Source: 3107 sp001483205 (lineage in GTDB: Bacteria; Pseudomonadota; Alphaproteobacteria; Rhodobacterales; Rhodobacteraceae). From it: 64,000 nt of DNA. Numbering within the stretch: position 1 is the first letter of the stretch; each line of letters begins with the position of its first letter. Under the pieces are notes generated by a model that worked only from the letters and a program-made list of their open reading frames with translations, was not told the origin of the DNA and did not search any database. Location: assembly GCA_964291375.2 (NCBI GenBank), contig OZ219809.1, positions 186,001-250,000 of the forward strand, given 5' to 3'. The translations under genes were made by a program, and so were the position numbers. Shown here piece by piece: positions 8,390 through 16,056 of this stretch.

Positions 8390-8534
8390 AGTGCGCTTTC
8401 ATTTCCTGTTCGCATTTCGGTTGCATTCCGGGGCGGTTTCATCTTACCCTGCCCCGACAAGGATTGCACAATATCCGTGATATGGAAAGCGTATCCGTAT
8501 TCTGGATCAAGGCGGGCAGGGGTTTCGTCGGCTA

Positions 8535-9140
8535 ATGAACCGCTCGATCCATTCCTTCGGTTTTCAAAAACTGGCCCCAGGGGGATTTTACATCGCCCTC
8601 AGAATCGGCTTCGCGTTTCCGATGGCAGAGAAGAACGCCTTTCCGCCCGAATGGGTCGAGATATACACCCAACGGGGATTGATGATCCATGACCCGGTTC
8701 TGAAATGGGCCTTCAGCCATTCCGGTGCCGCGCGCTGGAGCGAGATCGGGGTCAGTGATCCGCTGGGGATCATGCGGCAGGCGGCGGCCTTTGGCATGTG
8801 TTACGGCGCGGTGGTCAGCTATGTCGGCAGATGCGGCGGGATGCGCAGTTACGGCACCTTCGCCCATGGAGAGCGGGAATTTGACGACGCCGAGATACAA
8901 ACCCTGAGCGATGCCGTGAAAGTGCTGCATGATGAGGCAGACCCCCCGGCTAACCTGACCAAGGCAGAGCTGGAGGTTCTGCGCCTGATGCGCGACGGCC
9001 TGCTGATGAAACAGATTGCCGATGAGATCGGCGTTTCCCTCGGCGCGATCAAGCAGCGGCTCAAGAATGCCAAGCTCAAGCTGGGGGCGAGAACCAGCAA
9101 TCAGGCCACGGCGCTGGCTCTGGAATACGGATTGTTGTGA
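8535..9140 (+). CDS. LuxR-family quorum-sensing transcriptional regulator
   Basis: The 201-residue protein has an N-terminal autoinducer-binding domain (about 1-130; MIHDPVLKWAF, GAARWSEI and a cysteine-containing AFGMCYGAVVSYVG). A C-terminal GerE HTH (about 135-200) reads LTKAELEVLRLMRDGLLMKQIADEIGVS followed by IKQRLKNAKLKLGA, split here for length. The N-terminal domain is slightly short compared with classical LuxR. The gene is followed 102 bp later by the synthase at 9243, so it is the likely cognate receptor. Sequence alone does not reveal the signal. Confidence 0.9.
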   Translation: MNRSIHSFGFQKLAPGGFYIALRIGFAFPMAEKNAFPPEWVEIYTQRGLMIHDPVLKWAFSHSGAARWSEIGVSDPLGIMRQAAAFGMCYGAVVSYVGRCGGMRSYGTFAHGEREFDDAEIQTLSDAVKVLHDEADPPANLTKAELEVLRLMRDGLLMKQIADEIGVSLGAIKQRLKNAKLKLGARTSNQATALALEYGLL

Positions 9141-9242
9141 AAAAACAGGGTATTCGGAAAATTCACCGGCCTGCGCGCGCAGCCGCTATAAATTGTTAAC
9201 CCTTTCCCTGCGGTGATTAAATCTCCTTATGGGAGAGAGCCG

Positions 9243-9851
9243 ATGGAAAATGTTACGCTGAATATGTCCGATTCCCATCTGTATGGAACGGCGTTTTACG
9301 ATTACCTGCGATTGCGCAAGCGTTTCTTCGTCGATGCCCTGGGGTGGGACATTCCCCATGACGATGAGGTCGAGATGGACCAGTATGATACGCCCCAGGC
9401 CCATTATTCGATTGTGCTGAAGGAGGGTCGGGTGGTGGGCGGTGCCCGGACGATGCCGACATCTTCGTCCTGGGGCAACTATACCTACATGCTGCGCGAT
9501 GCGGTCGAGGGCAAGATCGGGTCGATCCCCGCTGACCTGATTGCCGGTATCACCGCGTCGCCGCTGGTGTGGGAATGCACGCGGATCGTGATTTCGGACG
9601 CGCTGAGGGGCGGGGCGGACCGGGCGCGCTGTCTTGAGCTGATTGTCGAGGGGTTTGTCAGGACGGCGCGGCGGCATGGGGCGCGCCAACTGATCGGGCT
9701 GACACGGCCGGGGCTGGCCCATGCCCTGCGCCAGCTTGGCTATGATGTCAGCCAGATCAGCCGCACATACCGAAGTGCGGGCGACGGGCGCTGCTATGCG
9801 GTGCTGAGTATGCCGCCGGAGAAGGTCGCCGCGTCGCTGATCGCGGCATAG
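9243..9851 (+). CDS. LuxI-family acyl-homoserine lactone synthase
   Basis: I start at the ATG at 9243 (MENVTLNM), preceded by GGGAGAGAGCC; the longer frame from 9213 would place the Shine-Dalgarno sequence inside the gene. The product is 202 residues. Family landmarks are present: RLRKRFFVDALGWDIP with conserved Arg, Phe and Trp, DEVEMDQYD with the acidic pair, GGARTMPT, and WECTRIVI in the middle. The enzyme makes acyl-HSL from S-adenosylmethionine and acyl-ACP or acyl-CoA. Together with 8535 and 7892 it forms a quorum-sensing locus. Confidence 0.9.
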   Translation: MENVTLNMSDSHLYGTAFYDYLRLRKRFFVDALGWDIPHDDEVEMDQYDTPQAHYSIVLKEGRVVGGARTMPTSSSWGNYTYMLRDAVEGKIGSIPADLIAGITASPLVWECTRIVISDALRGGADRARCLELIVEGFVRTARRHGARQLIGLTRPGLAHALRQLGYDVSQISRTYRSAGDGRCYAVLSMPPEKVAASLIAA

Positions 9852-9866
9852 AGGGGGCCGGGCGCG

Positions 9867-10062
9867 AATCACCTTTGTGGCCCTTGGGCAGTGGGGGCTG
9901 CCAAGGGGCGCGCGCCGCTCACCCCATTGAGGGGTGAGGCCCGTCCCGGAAACGGTCCGGTGGACCGTTTCAGGGCCGAACGGGCGGAGCCCAAGGCGCT
10001 GCTTGGGCAGCAAGCGCCGGGCGGGACATTCGGGGGGCGATACAGCCTTATGCAGAGGTCTT
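9867..10062. mobile_element. repeat element, minus-orientation subfamily, between luxI and a small gene
   Basis: The right end is clear: GGGGGCGATACAGCCTTATG followed by CAGAGGTCTT, ending at 10062, only 2 bp from the stop of the convergent small gene. The left end near AATCACCTTTGTGG is degenerate. The interior (about 9934-10013) holds a strong palindromic module with GAAACGGTCCGGTGGACCGTTTC. It is nearly identical, in reverse complement, to 42508-42585 inside the element at 42449. The copy fills the luxI/10065 convergent gap. Confidence 0.75.
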
Positions 10063-10064
10063 GA

Positions 10065-10283
10065 TCACATCTCCCGCCCCATCGCCACCAGCCTTTGGTG
10101 CAACTCCGCCGCCAGCGGGTGAGCGCGTTCCAGCGCATAGACATAGGCCTGGGTCAGGAAGAACCCGGCGGCGGCCTCATCTTTCCCCCGCGCCATCCGG
10201 TCCGCCGCCCGCGCATACAGATCCACAAGCGCCTCACCATCACCCTGCGCGTGGGCCGCCAGCAGGTCCGCCTCTAACGACAC
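10065..10283 (-). CDS. small conserved-type hypothetical protein
   Basis: The 72-residue protein is soluble, helical and rich in Ala (LLAAHAQGDGEALVDLYARAADR, split: MSLEADLLAAH..., AAAGFFLTQAYVYALERAHP). It has no signal peptide or membrane segment. The pattern of alternating helices resembles a single pair of TPR-like helices, but I do not recognise a named family. It ends 2 bp from a repeat element and starts upstream of nothing obvious; a second GC-rich repeat lies between it and the Rieske oxygenase gene. Confidence 0.6.
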   Translation of the reverse strand: MSLEADLLAAHAQGDGEALVDLYARAADRMARGKDEAAAGFFLTQAYVYALERAHPLAAELHQRLVAMGREM

Positions 10284-10350
10284 GGGGGGCTATCCCCTGA
10301 CATGACCATGGTGCCGCCCCTGATCCCGTCGGGGCTGTAAGGATGTTTTT

Positions 10351-10480
10351 CCGGGATTGATGCGCGAACAGTCCCGAAGGGCAGCGCCCGGCCCGGCGGA
10401 AGCGAAGCGCCCGCCGTGGGGCGGGGCGGGCGCTGCCCGGTCTTGCGACCGGGCAAGAGCAAAGACAGAGCGGCGGAACT
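10351..10480. repeat. second repeat family (GATGCGCGAACAGTC module)
   Basis: This stretch starts CCGGGATTGATGCGCGAACA followed by GTCCCGAAGGGC. It contains long GC-rich inverted segments (GGGCAGCGCCCGG against GGGCGGGCGCTGCCC) and a CCCGGTCTTGCGACCGGGC hairpin, and it ends GCGGCGGAAC. Similar start, hairpin and end are found at 15572-15702, and the hairpin and end also occur inside the element at 2357-2600. It lies between the small gene at 10065 and the stop of the oxygenase at 10529. No coding potential is seen. Confidence 0.6.
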
Positions 10481-10528
10481 TCAACAAGCAGGTCATCGCA
10501 AGGCCATGGTCAGTTTGCAAGGCTTCGG

Positions 10529-11680
10529 CTATTCGGCGGCGCGGGCCATGGCACGATGCGCCTCCACCTGCCCCGCCACCCAGTCGTGAAAACAATGCGT
10601 CGGCCCGTCCATCGCCGGAGAAAACCGCCCGCCGTCGAAATCGGGTGCGCGCCGCCCTTTCTGCATTCCCTCGACCACAGAGATGTCCTCGATAAACACC
10701 CCCTTCCACTGCTCGGCGTTCCTGCGCCGCAGGGCGTCGTCGGTCCTGGCACCGGCGTAATAGATGTGAACATGCTCGACGGTGGCATCAAGGCCAACCG
10801 GCTCGAGAATGATCGCATAGGCATGATCGCGCTGAACCCCCAACAGGACATTCGGATAGATCGCCAGATATTCGCCGCCCTGGTCCCATTTGTCCGGCAG
10901 ACCGGCAAAATCCGGGAATATTGCCCCGTCTTCCCCCCGTATCTGACGATAGACCAGTGTGCCCTGCCCTGAATACCTGCCGTATTCGATGATGTTATAG
11001 TGGTCCTCCAGCCGGGAATAGCTGTTCAGGCCCGGATGCACCCATGGCAGGTGATAGCTCTCGCAATAATTCTCGACCGCAAGTTTCCAGTTGGCCTTTA
11101 CGCTCAGGCTGAATGTGCTGTCCTCACCGCCATGGTGGAGCGGCTGGTCGAACTCTTTCCAGCGCTCGATCACCCCGGCGTGCAGTGCCCCGAACGGCGG
11201 GGCGTCGCCGGAGATGTTGACGAAAATCACGTCCATCCAGATATGGCTGCGCACCTCAATCAGGCCGAGCTCTTCGCGCCGGATCGCGTCATGCACGTTG
11301 TGTCCGGGGCCGCCGACATGGGGGGTGGCGACCAGACGACCCTGATGGCTGTAGCACCAGCTATGATAGGGGCAGCGGATGGCACCGGCGATGTTGCGTG
11401 GCGCATCAACCAGAACCATCCCCCGGTGGCGGCATATGTTCTGGAACACCCGCACCACGCTGTCATGCCCGCGCATGATCAACAGCGGCACACCCAGAAA
11501 GGTGATCGGGCGGGCGTCTCCGGGGTTTGGCACCTCGGCGGCGACGCCGATACCGGCCCAGTTTCTGAACAGCGCCGCATCGCGTTCCTCGGCGAAAACG
11601 GCCTCATTGGTGTAGTGGGGGTTGGGAAGCCCGTTCGCCACGTCAACCGGGCGGCGGACGGAACCGATGTCAGTGTTCAT
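10529..11680 (-). CDS. Rieske-type aromatic ring-hydroxylating / choline-monooxygenase-like oxygenase alpha subunit
   Basis: I start at 11680 (MNTDIGSV), preceded by AAGGAG, giving 383 residues. The Rieske [2Fe-2S] ligands are C83-x-H85 and C103-x2-H106. The catalytic domain has N204, E207, H210 and H215 in ENYCESYHLPWVHP, the mononuclear iron site. The layout is that of single-component alpha subunits acting on aromatic carboxylates or on quaternary amines such as choline, carnitine or betaines. No reductase or ferredoxin gene is adjacent, so the electron donor and substrate are unknown. Confidence 0.85.
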   Translation of the reverse strand: MNTDIGSVRRPVDVANGLPNPHYTNEAVFAEERDAALFRNWAGIGVAAEVPNPGDARPITFLGVPLLIMRGHDSVVRVFQNICRHRGMVLVDAPRNIAGAIRCPYHSWCYSHQGRLVATPHVGGPGHNVHDAIRREELGLIEVRSHIWMDVIFVNISGDAPPFGALHAGVIERWKEFDQPLHHGGEDSTFSLSVKANWKLAVENYCESYHLPWVHPGLNSYSRLEDHYNIIEYGRYSGQGTLVYRQIRGEDGAIFPDFAGLPDKWDQGGEYLAIYPNVLLGVQRDHAYAIILEPVGLDATVEHVHIYYAGARTDDALRRRNAEQWKGVFIEDISVVEGMQKGRRAPDFDGGRFSPAMDGPTHCFHDWVAGQVEAHRAMARAAE

Positions 11681-11791
11681 GTGCGGGTCTCCTTGGGCGA
11701 AAAGATGTCCGGCGGGGTTGACGCTCGCGCCGGATTCGCCCGCTGTCGCGACCATGAGCGACTGCGGTTGCCCGAATGCGACACCGTTTTG

Positions 11792-11900
11792 AAGACCTCT
11801 GTATATTGGCCGAGCCGGGGCGCCTGCCTGGGCGGGCGCTGCCCGGCGTTCCGCCGGGCGGGACAGGTTGGCTGTCGGTGCGCCTTTATGCAGAGGTCTT
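11792..11900. mobile_element. short complete copy of the repeat element next to ilvN
   Basis: The 109-bp copy has clean inverted ends: AAGACCTCTGTATATTGGCC at the left and GCGCCTTTATGCAGAGGTCT at the right. The interior has the family hairpin GCCCGGCGTTCCGCCGGGC. It ends one base before the ilvN stop codon (TAG, 11902-11904) and could serve as the ilvN terminator or leader of the oxygenase transcript. No direct repeat of more than 6 bp is visible at its borders. Confidence 0.8.
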
Positions 11901-11901
11901 T

Positions 11902-12471
11902 CTATGCACTCGTGCGTCCGCGCGACAGCGCCGCCACCCCGGTGCGGGCAATCCGGCCCAGACCCAGAGGCCGCATCAGATCAGCAAAGGCGTCAATCTT
12001 TTCGGGCGTCCCGGTCAGCTCGAACACGAAACTCTCCAGCGTTGAATCGACCACACTGGCGCGAAAGATGTCCGCCAGCCGCAGCGCCTCGACCCGCTTT
12101 TCGCCATCGCCATGCACCCGCATCAGCGCCAGCTCGCGCTCCACCGAATCGCCCTCGGTGGTCAGGTCGTGGACCTCATGCACCGGCACGATCCGCCCCA
12201 GTTGGGCCTTGATCTGCTCGATGACCGCGGCGGTGCCCGTTGTCACGATGGTGATGCGCGACAGATGCCCTTCGTGATCGACCTCGGCGACGGTCAGGCT
12301 GTCGATGTTGTAACCGCGCCCCGAGAACAGGCCGATCACCCGCGCCAGCACCCCGGCCTCGTTATCGACGATGACGGCAAGGGTATGGCGCTCAATGGCC
12401 TCTGCGTTCGGGTCGCGCAGGTCATAGGCCGAATGTTTCGATGCGCCTTTTTTGATTCTCAGAGCAGACAT
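11902..12471 (-). CDS. ilvN: acetolactate synthase small (regulatory) subunit
   Basis: The 189-residue protein has the N-terminal ACT domain from about residue 28 (HTLAVIVDNEAGVLARVIGL, then FSGRGYNIDSLTVA), which binds valine for feedback control. A second ACT-like half follows, ending near residue 175. Length fits the longer IlvH/IlvN type. It lies 75 bp downstream of ilvB on the same strand and forms the acetohydroxyacid synthase holoenzyme with it. The stop codon directly abuts a repeat element. Confidence 0.94.
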   Translation of the reverse strand: MSALRIKKGASKHSAYDLRDPNAEAIERHTLAVIVDNEAGVLARVIGLFSGRGYNIDSLTVAEVDHEGHLSRITIVTTGTAAVIEQIKAQLGRIVPVHEVHDLTTEGDSVERELALMRVHGDGEKRVEALRLADIFRASVVDSTLESFVFELTGTPEKIDAFADLMRPLGLGRIARTGVAALSRGRTSA

Positions 12472-12546
12472 GGGACAGGGCCTTTCATACCGGGGGTTGT
12501 CATGGCCGGGGGCGGGGGCCGGTGGCGAGGGCGGTGGCCGGTGGCC

Positions 12547-14316
12547 TTACACCAGAACCGCGCCTTTATCGCTGATGGCGTCAGAGGTTTCCGCCTCTCC
12601 CATCAGCATCTCATTATGCGGCGCACCCGACGGGATCATCGGAAAGCAATTTTCATGCCGCTCGACCAGACAGTCGAAAATCACCGGCCCGTCATGGTTG
12701 ATCATCTCGGCAATCGCATCATCCAGACCGGCGGGCGTGTCGCAAAAGATGCCTTTCGCGCCGAACGCCTCGGCCAGTTTGACGAAATCGGGCAGGGCCT
12801 CGGACCAGCTATGGGAATAGCGCTCGCCATGCAGAAGCTCCTGCCACTGGCGCACCATGCCCAGACGCTCATTGTTGAGGATGAACTGCTTGACCGGCAG
12901 GCGATATTGCGTCGCGGTGCCCATTTCCTGCATGTTCATCAGCCAGGATGCTTCGCCCGCGACATTGATCACCAGGGCGTCCGGGTGGGCGACCTGAACG
13001 CCGATAGAGGCCGGAAAGCCATAGCCCATCGTGCCCAGCCCGCCGGAAGTCATCCACCGGTTCGGCGCTTCAAACCCCATGAACTGGGCGGCCCACATCT
13101 GATGCTGTCCGACCTCGGTGCAGACATAGCGATCATGGCCTCTGGTCAGGGCCTCAAGCCGCTCCAGCGCGTATTGCGGTTTGATGGTCCGTTCCGAAGG
13201 CGTGTAGCTCAGGCATTCGACCCGCCGCCAGTCGCTGATCTGCGCCCACCACTGCCGCAGGCCACCGGTGTTGAGCTTGCTGCCGCGCGCCTGCCACGCA
13301 TCCAGCAGGTCTTTCAGCACATGGGCCACATCGCCGACAATCGGCAGGTCCACATGGATGGATTTGTTGATCGAACTCGGGTCAATGTCGATATGGACCT
13401 TCGTTGATCCGGGGCTGAAATCGTCGATGCGCCCGGTGATCCGGTCATCAAACCGCGCGCCGACACAGACCATCAGGTCACAGTCGTGCATGGCCATGTT
13501 GGCCTCATACAGCCCGTGCATCCCCAACATGCCGATCCAGTTTTTGCCGGATGCGGGATAGGCACCAAGGCCCATCAGGGTTGAGGTGACCGGAAAGCCG
13601 GTCGCATCCGCAAGCCTGCGCAACAGGCGGCTTGCCTCGGGGCCGGAGTTGATGACGCCGCCGCCGGTATAGAGGACGGGGCGCTCGGCGGCCTCAATCA
13701 TCCCGGCCAGGGCGGTGATCTTTTCCGCCTCAGCCCGGACTTTGGGGGCGTAGTGGCCGCATCGGGCCGCTGCGGGCGCGACATAGGTGCCGGACGCAAA
13801 CTGAACATCCTTGGGAATATCGACCAGAACCGGCCCCGGACGGCCGGTGGTGGCGACATGAAACGCCTGGTGGATCACATCCGACAGGCTGTCGGTATCC
13901 TTCACCAGCCAGTTATGCTTGGTGCAGGGGCGGGTGATGCCGACGGTATCGGCCTCCTGAAAGGCGTCATTGCCGATCATAAATGTCGGCACCTGTCCGG
14001 TCAGCACCACAATCGGGATTGAATCCATCAGCGCATCGGTGATCCCGGTCACCGCGTTTGTCGCGCCGGGGCCGGAGGTCACCAGAACCACCCCCGGTTT
14101 GCCGGTAGAGCGGGCATAGCCCTCGGCGGCATGAACCGCGCCCTGTTCGTGGCGCACAAGGATGTGGCGGATGTCGTTTTGCTGAAAAACCTCGTCATAG
14201 ATCGGCAGGACGGCCCCGCCCGGATAGCCAAAGACCGTATCCACGCCCTGATCCTTCAGCGCCCGGATCACCATTTTCGCCCCGGTCATTGCCCGTGTCA
14301 TGCGCCGCGTCTCCAT
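12547..14316 (-). CDS. ilvB: acetolactate synthase large (catalytic) subunit
   Basis: The 589-residue ThDP enzyme catalyses the first shared step of valine, leucine and isoleucine synthesis. It has the GYPGGAVLPIYDEV start of the Pyr domain, the catalytic Glu in VRHEQGAVHAAEG, and the ThDP/Mg loop as VINVAGEASWLMNMQEM, where the usual GDAS reads GEAS. The C-terminal FAD/ThDP-type segments are intact. A leader peptide and attenuator precede it on the same strand (14366-14469), so regulation by branched-chain aminoacyl-tRNA supply is expected. Confidence 0.95.
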   Translation of the reverse strand: METRRMTRAMTGAKMVIRALKDQGVDTVFGYPGGAVLPIYDEVFQQNDIRHILVRHEQGAVHAAEGYARSTGKPGVVLVTSGPGATNAVTGITDALMDSIPIVVLTGQVPTFMIGNDAFQEADTVGITRPCTKHNWLVKDTDSLSDVIHQAFHVATTGRPGPVLVDIPKDVQFASGTYVAPAAARCGHYAPKVRAEAEKITALAGMIEAAERPVLYTGGGVINSGPEASRLLRRLADATGFPVTSTLMGLGAYPASGKNWIGMLGMHGLYEANMAMHDCDLMVCVGARFDDRITGRIDDFSPGSTKVHIDIDPSSINKSIHVDLPIVGDVAHVLKDLLDAWQARGSKLNTGGLRQWWAQISDWRRVECLSYTPSERTIKPQYALERLEALTRGHDRYVCTEVGQHQMWAAQFMGFEAPNRWMTSGGLGTMGYGFPASIGVQVAHPDALVINVAGEASWLMNMQEMGTATQYRLPVKQFILNNERLGMVRQWQELLHGERYSHSWSEALPDFVKLAEAFGAKGIFCDTPAGLDDAIAEMINHDGPVIFDCLVERHENCFPMIPSGAPHNEMLMGEAETSDAISDKGAVLV

Positions 14317-14365
14317 TGTTCGGCCTGTATCAGGAACCTGTCACTCGGAAATGGAATGTCCCAAC

Positions 14366-14434
14366 AAAAAGCCCCCGGTGGTCAGTCGGGGGCGCATGGG
14401 GTCAGGTATGGTTCACCGTTACCGGCCCATGCGC
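14366..14434 (-). terminator. attenuator of the ilvBN operon
   Basis: On the minus strand GCCCCCG (14393-14387) pairs with CGGGGGC (14377-14371), followed at once by TTTTTG (14370-14365), an intrinsic terminator 50 bp before ilvB. An alternative 9-bp perfect stem joins GCGCATGGG (14434-14426, inside the leader peptide) to CCCATGCGC (14400-14392). It shares two bases with the terminator stem and would disturb it. A ribosome finishing the leader covers the first arm and lets the terminator form. A ribosome stalled earlier on Leu/Ile/Val codons leaves it free. This is the logic of classical attenuation. Confidence 0.75.
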
Positions 14435-14469
14435 GTCTTTCCTGCAACGACGATCCTTAGAGTGGTCAC
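14419..14469 (-). CDS. ilv operon leader peptide
   Basis: The frame from the GTG at 14469 encodes 16 residues, MTTLRIVVAGKTRMGR, then TAA. Codons 4 and 6-8 are Leu (CTA, rare in this GC-rich DNA), Ile, Val, Val. A GGAAAGG sequence lies about 8-15 bp upstream. It sits 102 bp before ilvB, just ahead of the terminator, and codons 12-15 form one arm of the proposed antiterminator. Identification rests on codon content and position; it has no sequence family of its own. Confidence 0.65.
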   Translation of the reverse strand: MTTLRIVVAGKTRMGR

Positions 14470-14671
14470 GTCCTGAACCTTTCCGCTATGTGGCGACAAC
14501 AGTATTGGGGCCGGGCGCGCAGGTCAACCGTCAATTCATTGTCCGGTCCGCAAGGGGGTTTTTCTGAAGGCTTGCAAGTTTGGGGATAAGCGCTACACAA
14601 CACGACAGAATGACCCCCGATAACCCGTGGCTTTCCGTGCTCTGACGGATACGCGCCAGCAAAGACCATCC

Positions 14672-15556
14672 ATGCAGCAGATTCTGCAAGCCGAATTGTT
14701 GGACAAGGGGCTGATCCCGCCCGGGTGCCGCTGGCAGGCTCTGTCCGGCGGGCGCACCAACCATATCTGGCGGGTGGATGCGGGGGGCGCGGGCGGCCCC
14801 GTTTACGCGGTCAAGCTCTATCCCGAAAACCGGCAAACGCCGCTGTTTCGCAATGACGGCATGGCTGAGGCGGCGGTTCTGGCCTTGCTTCGCGGCCACG
14901 GGCTGGCCCCCGACCTGCACGGGGCCACGACAACGGAGCAGGGGCCATGCGTGATCTATCACTATATAAGCGGCGCGCCGTGGACGGGGAATCCCGCCCC
15001 GGTCGCGCAGATGCTGAGGCGGCTGCATGATCTGCCCGTGCCTGTGCCCGCCGGTCTGCCGGACGCGCCGAGCGGGTCGGCGGCGCTCTCTGCCCAGACC
15101 CGCGCGATACTGGCGGCCTGCGATCCGGGCCGGGCGGCGCGCCTTGCCGCCATGCCCATGCCGCCGGGGCCGGAAGTTCCCCCCGCCGATCCCCGCTGCC
15201 TGATCCATGGCGATGCCGTGGCCAGCAATATCATCCGGGGCGCGGCTGACGGGTTCCGGCTGATCGACTGGCAATGCCCGGCGCGGGGGGAGCCGGTGGC
15301 GGATATTGCCATCGTGCTGTCCCCGGCGATGCAGCACCTGTATGGCGGGCCGCCGCCCGACGCGCGGTTTTGCGAGCGGTTCTTTGCGGCCTACGGGGAC
15401 CGGGGGGTGGAGCAGCGCTACAGGCGGCTTGCGCCCTGGTATCACCGGCGGATGGCGGCGTATTGCCTGTGGAAGGCAGAGCGCGGGGCCGGGGATTACG
15501 CAGAGGCAATGGCGCTTGAGTTGGGCGCGTTTGACCCGCCGGGCGAGGGGGGGTAG
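14672..15556 (+). CDS. phosphotransferase of the aminoglycoside/choline kinase fold
   Basis: I start at the ATG at 14672 (MQQILQAELL), giving 294 residues. The ATP-site lysine lies in YAVKLYPE near 48. The catalytic loop is CLIHGDAVASNII near 188, and the metal-binding DFG equivalent is LIDWQCPARGEP near 207. These are hallmarks of APH/choline-kinase-like enzymes. Substrate is unknown; choline, a sugar or a cell-wall precursor are possible, and drug resistance is not implied. It is divergent from the ilv leader and convergent with ubiB. Confidence 0.8.
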   Translation: MQQILQAELLDKGLIPPGCRWQALSGGRTNHIWRVDAGGAGGPVYAVKLYPENRQTPLFRNDGMAEAAVLALLRGHGLAPDLHGATTTEQGPCVIYHYISGAPWTGNPAPVAQMLRRLHDLPVPVPAGLPDAPSGSAALSAQTRAILAACDPGRAARLAAMPMPPGPEVPPADPRCLIHGDAVASNIIRGAADGFRLIDWQCPARGEPVADIAIVLSPAMQHLYGGPPPDARFCERFFAAYGDRGVEQRYRRLAPWYHRRMAAYCLWKAERGAGDYAEAMALELGAFDPPGEGG

Positions 15557-15571
15557 GGGCAGGCACCTTGC

Positions 15572-15702
15572 CGGGACAGATGCGCGAACAGTCCGAAGGG
15601 CCGCGTCCGGCCCGCACGGGTGGGCGCGAACGCGCCGCCCCGTGGGGGGCGGGACGGCGCGGCCCGGTCTGGCGACCGGGCGGGATCGGGGCCGGGACTT
15701 GG
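15572..15702. repeat. second repeat family copy (GATGCGCGAACAGTC module)
   Basis: It starts CCGGGACAGATGCGCGAACA followed by GTCCGAAGGGCCGCG, closely matching 10351-10480. Its end CGGCGCGGCCCGGTCTGGCG plus ACCGGGCGGGATCGGGGCC matches the right part of the element at 2357-2600. The interior can fold through GCGCGAACGCGC and GCCCCGTGGGGGGC. It occupies the first part of the 500-bp gap between the kinase-like gene and ubiB. No open frame of interest is seen. Confidence 0.6.
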
Positions 15703-15721
15703 ACTCAAAATCCGGGCGTCA

Positions 15722-16000
15722 GGCTATAGCGCGTCAGTAGCCAAACCATCCGCCCGGCGCTTGCTGCCCAAGCAGCGCCCGCCCGCGCCCCACGGCGGGC
15801 GCTTTGCACCCGCCGGGCCGGGCGCTGCCGTCGCTTTTGTTGTGCGGCGCATCACCCATATCTCTGCCGGACCTGAATATCATGCAGGTGCCTTTTCAAG
15901 GGAAAAACTGCGGCAGGGATGGGATCAGTTTATCATACTTTGGCTATAGCGCGTCAGTAGCCAAACCATCCGCCCGGTTAGGCCAATATGCAGAGGTTTT
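15722..16000. mobile_element. composite repeat element bounded by a 36-bp direct repeat and a terminal repeat
   Basis: The 36-bp string starting GGCTATAGCGCGTCAGTAGC and ending CCATCCGCCCGG occurs identically at 15722-15757 and 15942-15977. The second copy runs straight into the family right end GGCCAATATGCAGAGGTTTT (to 16000). Between the copies lies a hairpin-rich module (GCAGCGCCCGCCC against GGGCGGGCGCT) and about 100 bp of lower-GC sequence not seen elsewhere here. The unit fills the rest of the gap before the convergent ubiB stop. The arrangement suggests nested or tandem insertion. Confidence 0.65.
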
Positions 16001-16056
16001 GAAAAGCACCCCCACCCCTCACGCGCGTCCCCGACAGCACAAAGGCCCCCCCGCAC

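Noticed and set aside
9141..9242. A lux box upstream of luxI
   Set aside because: No convincing 18-20-bp inverted repeat of the ACCTG type is present in the gap.
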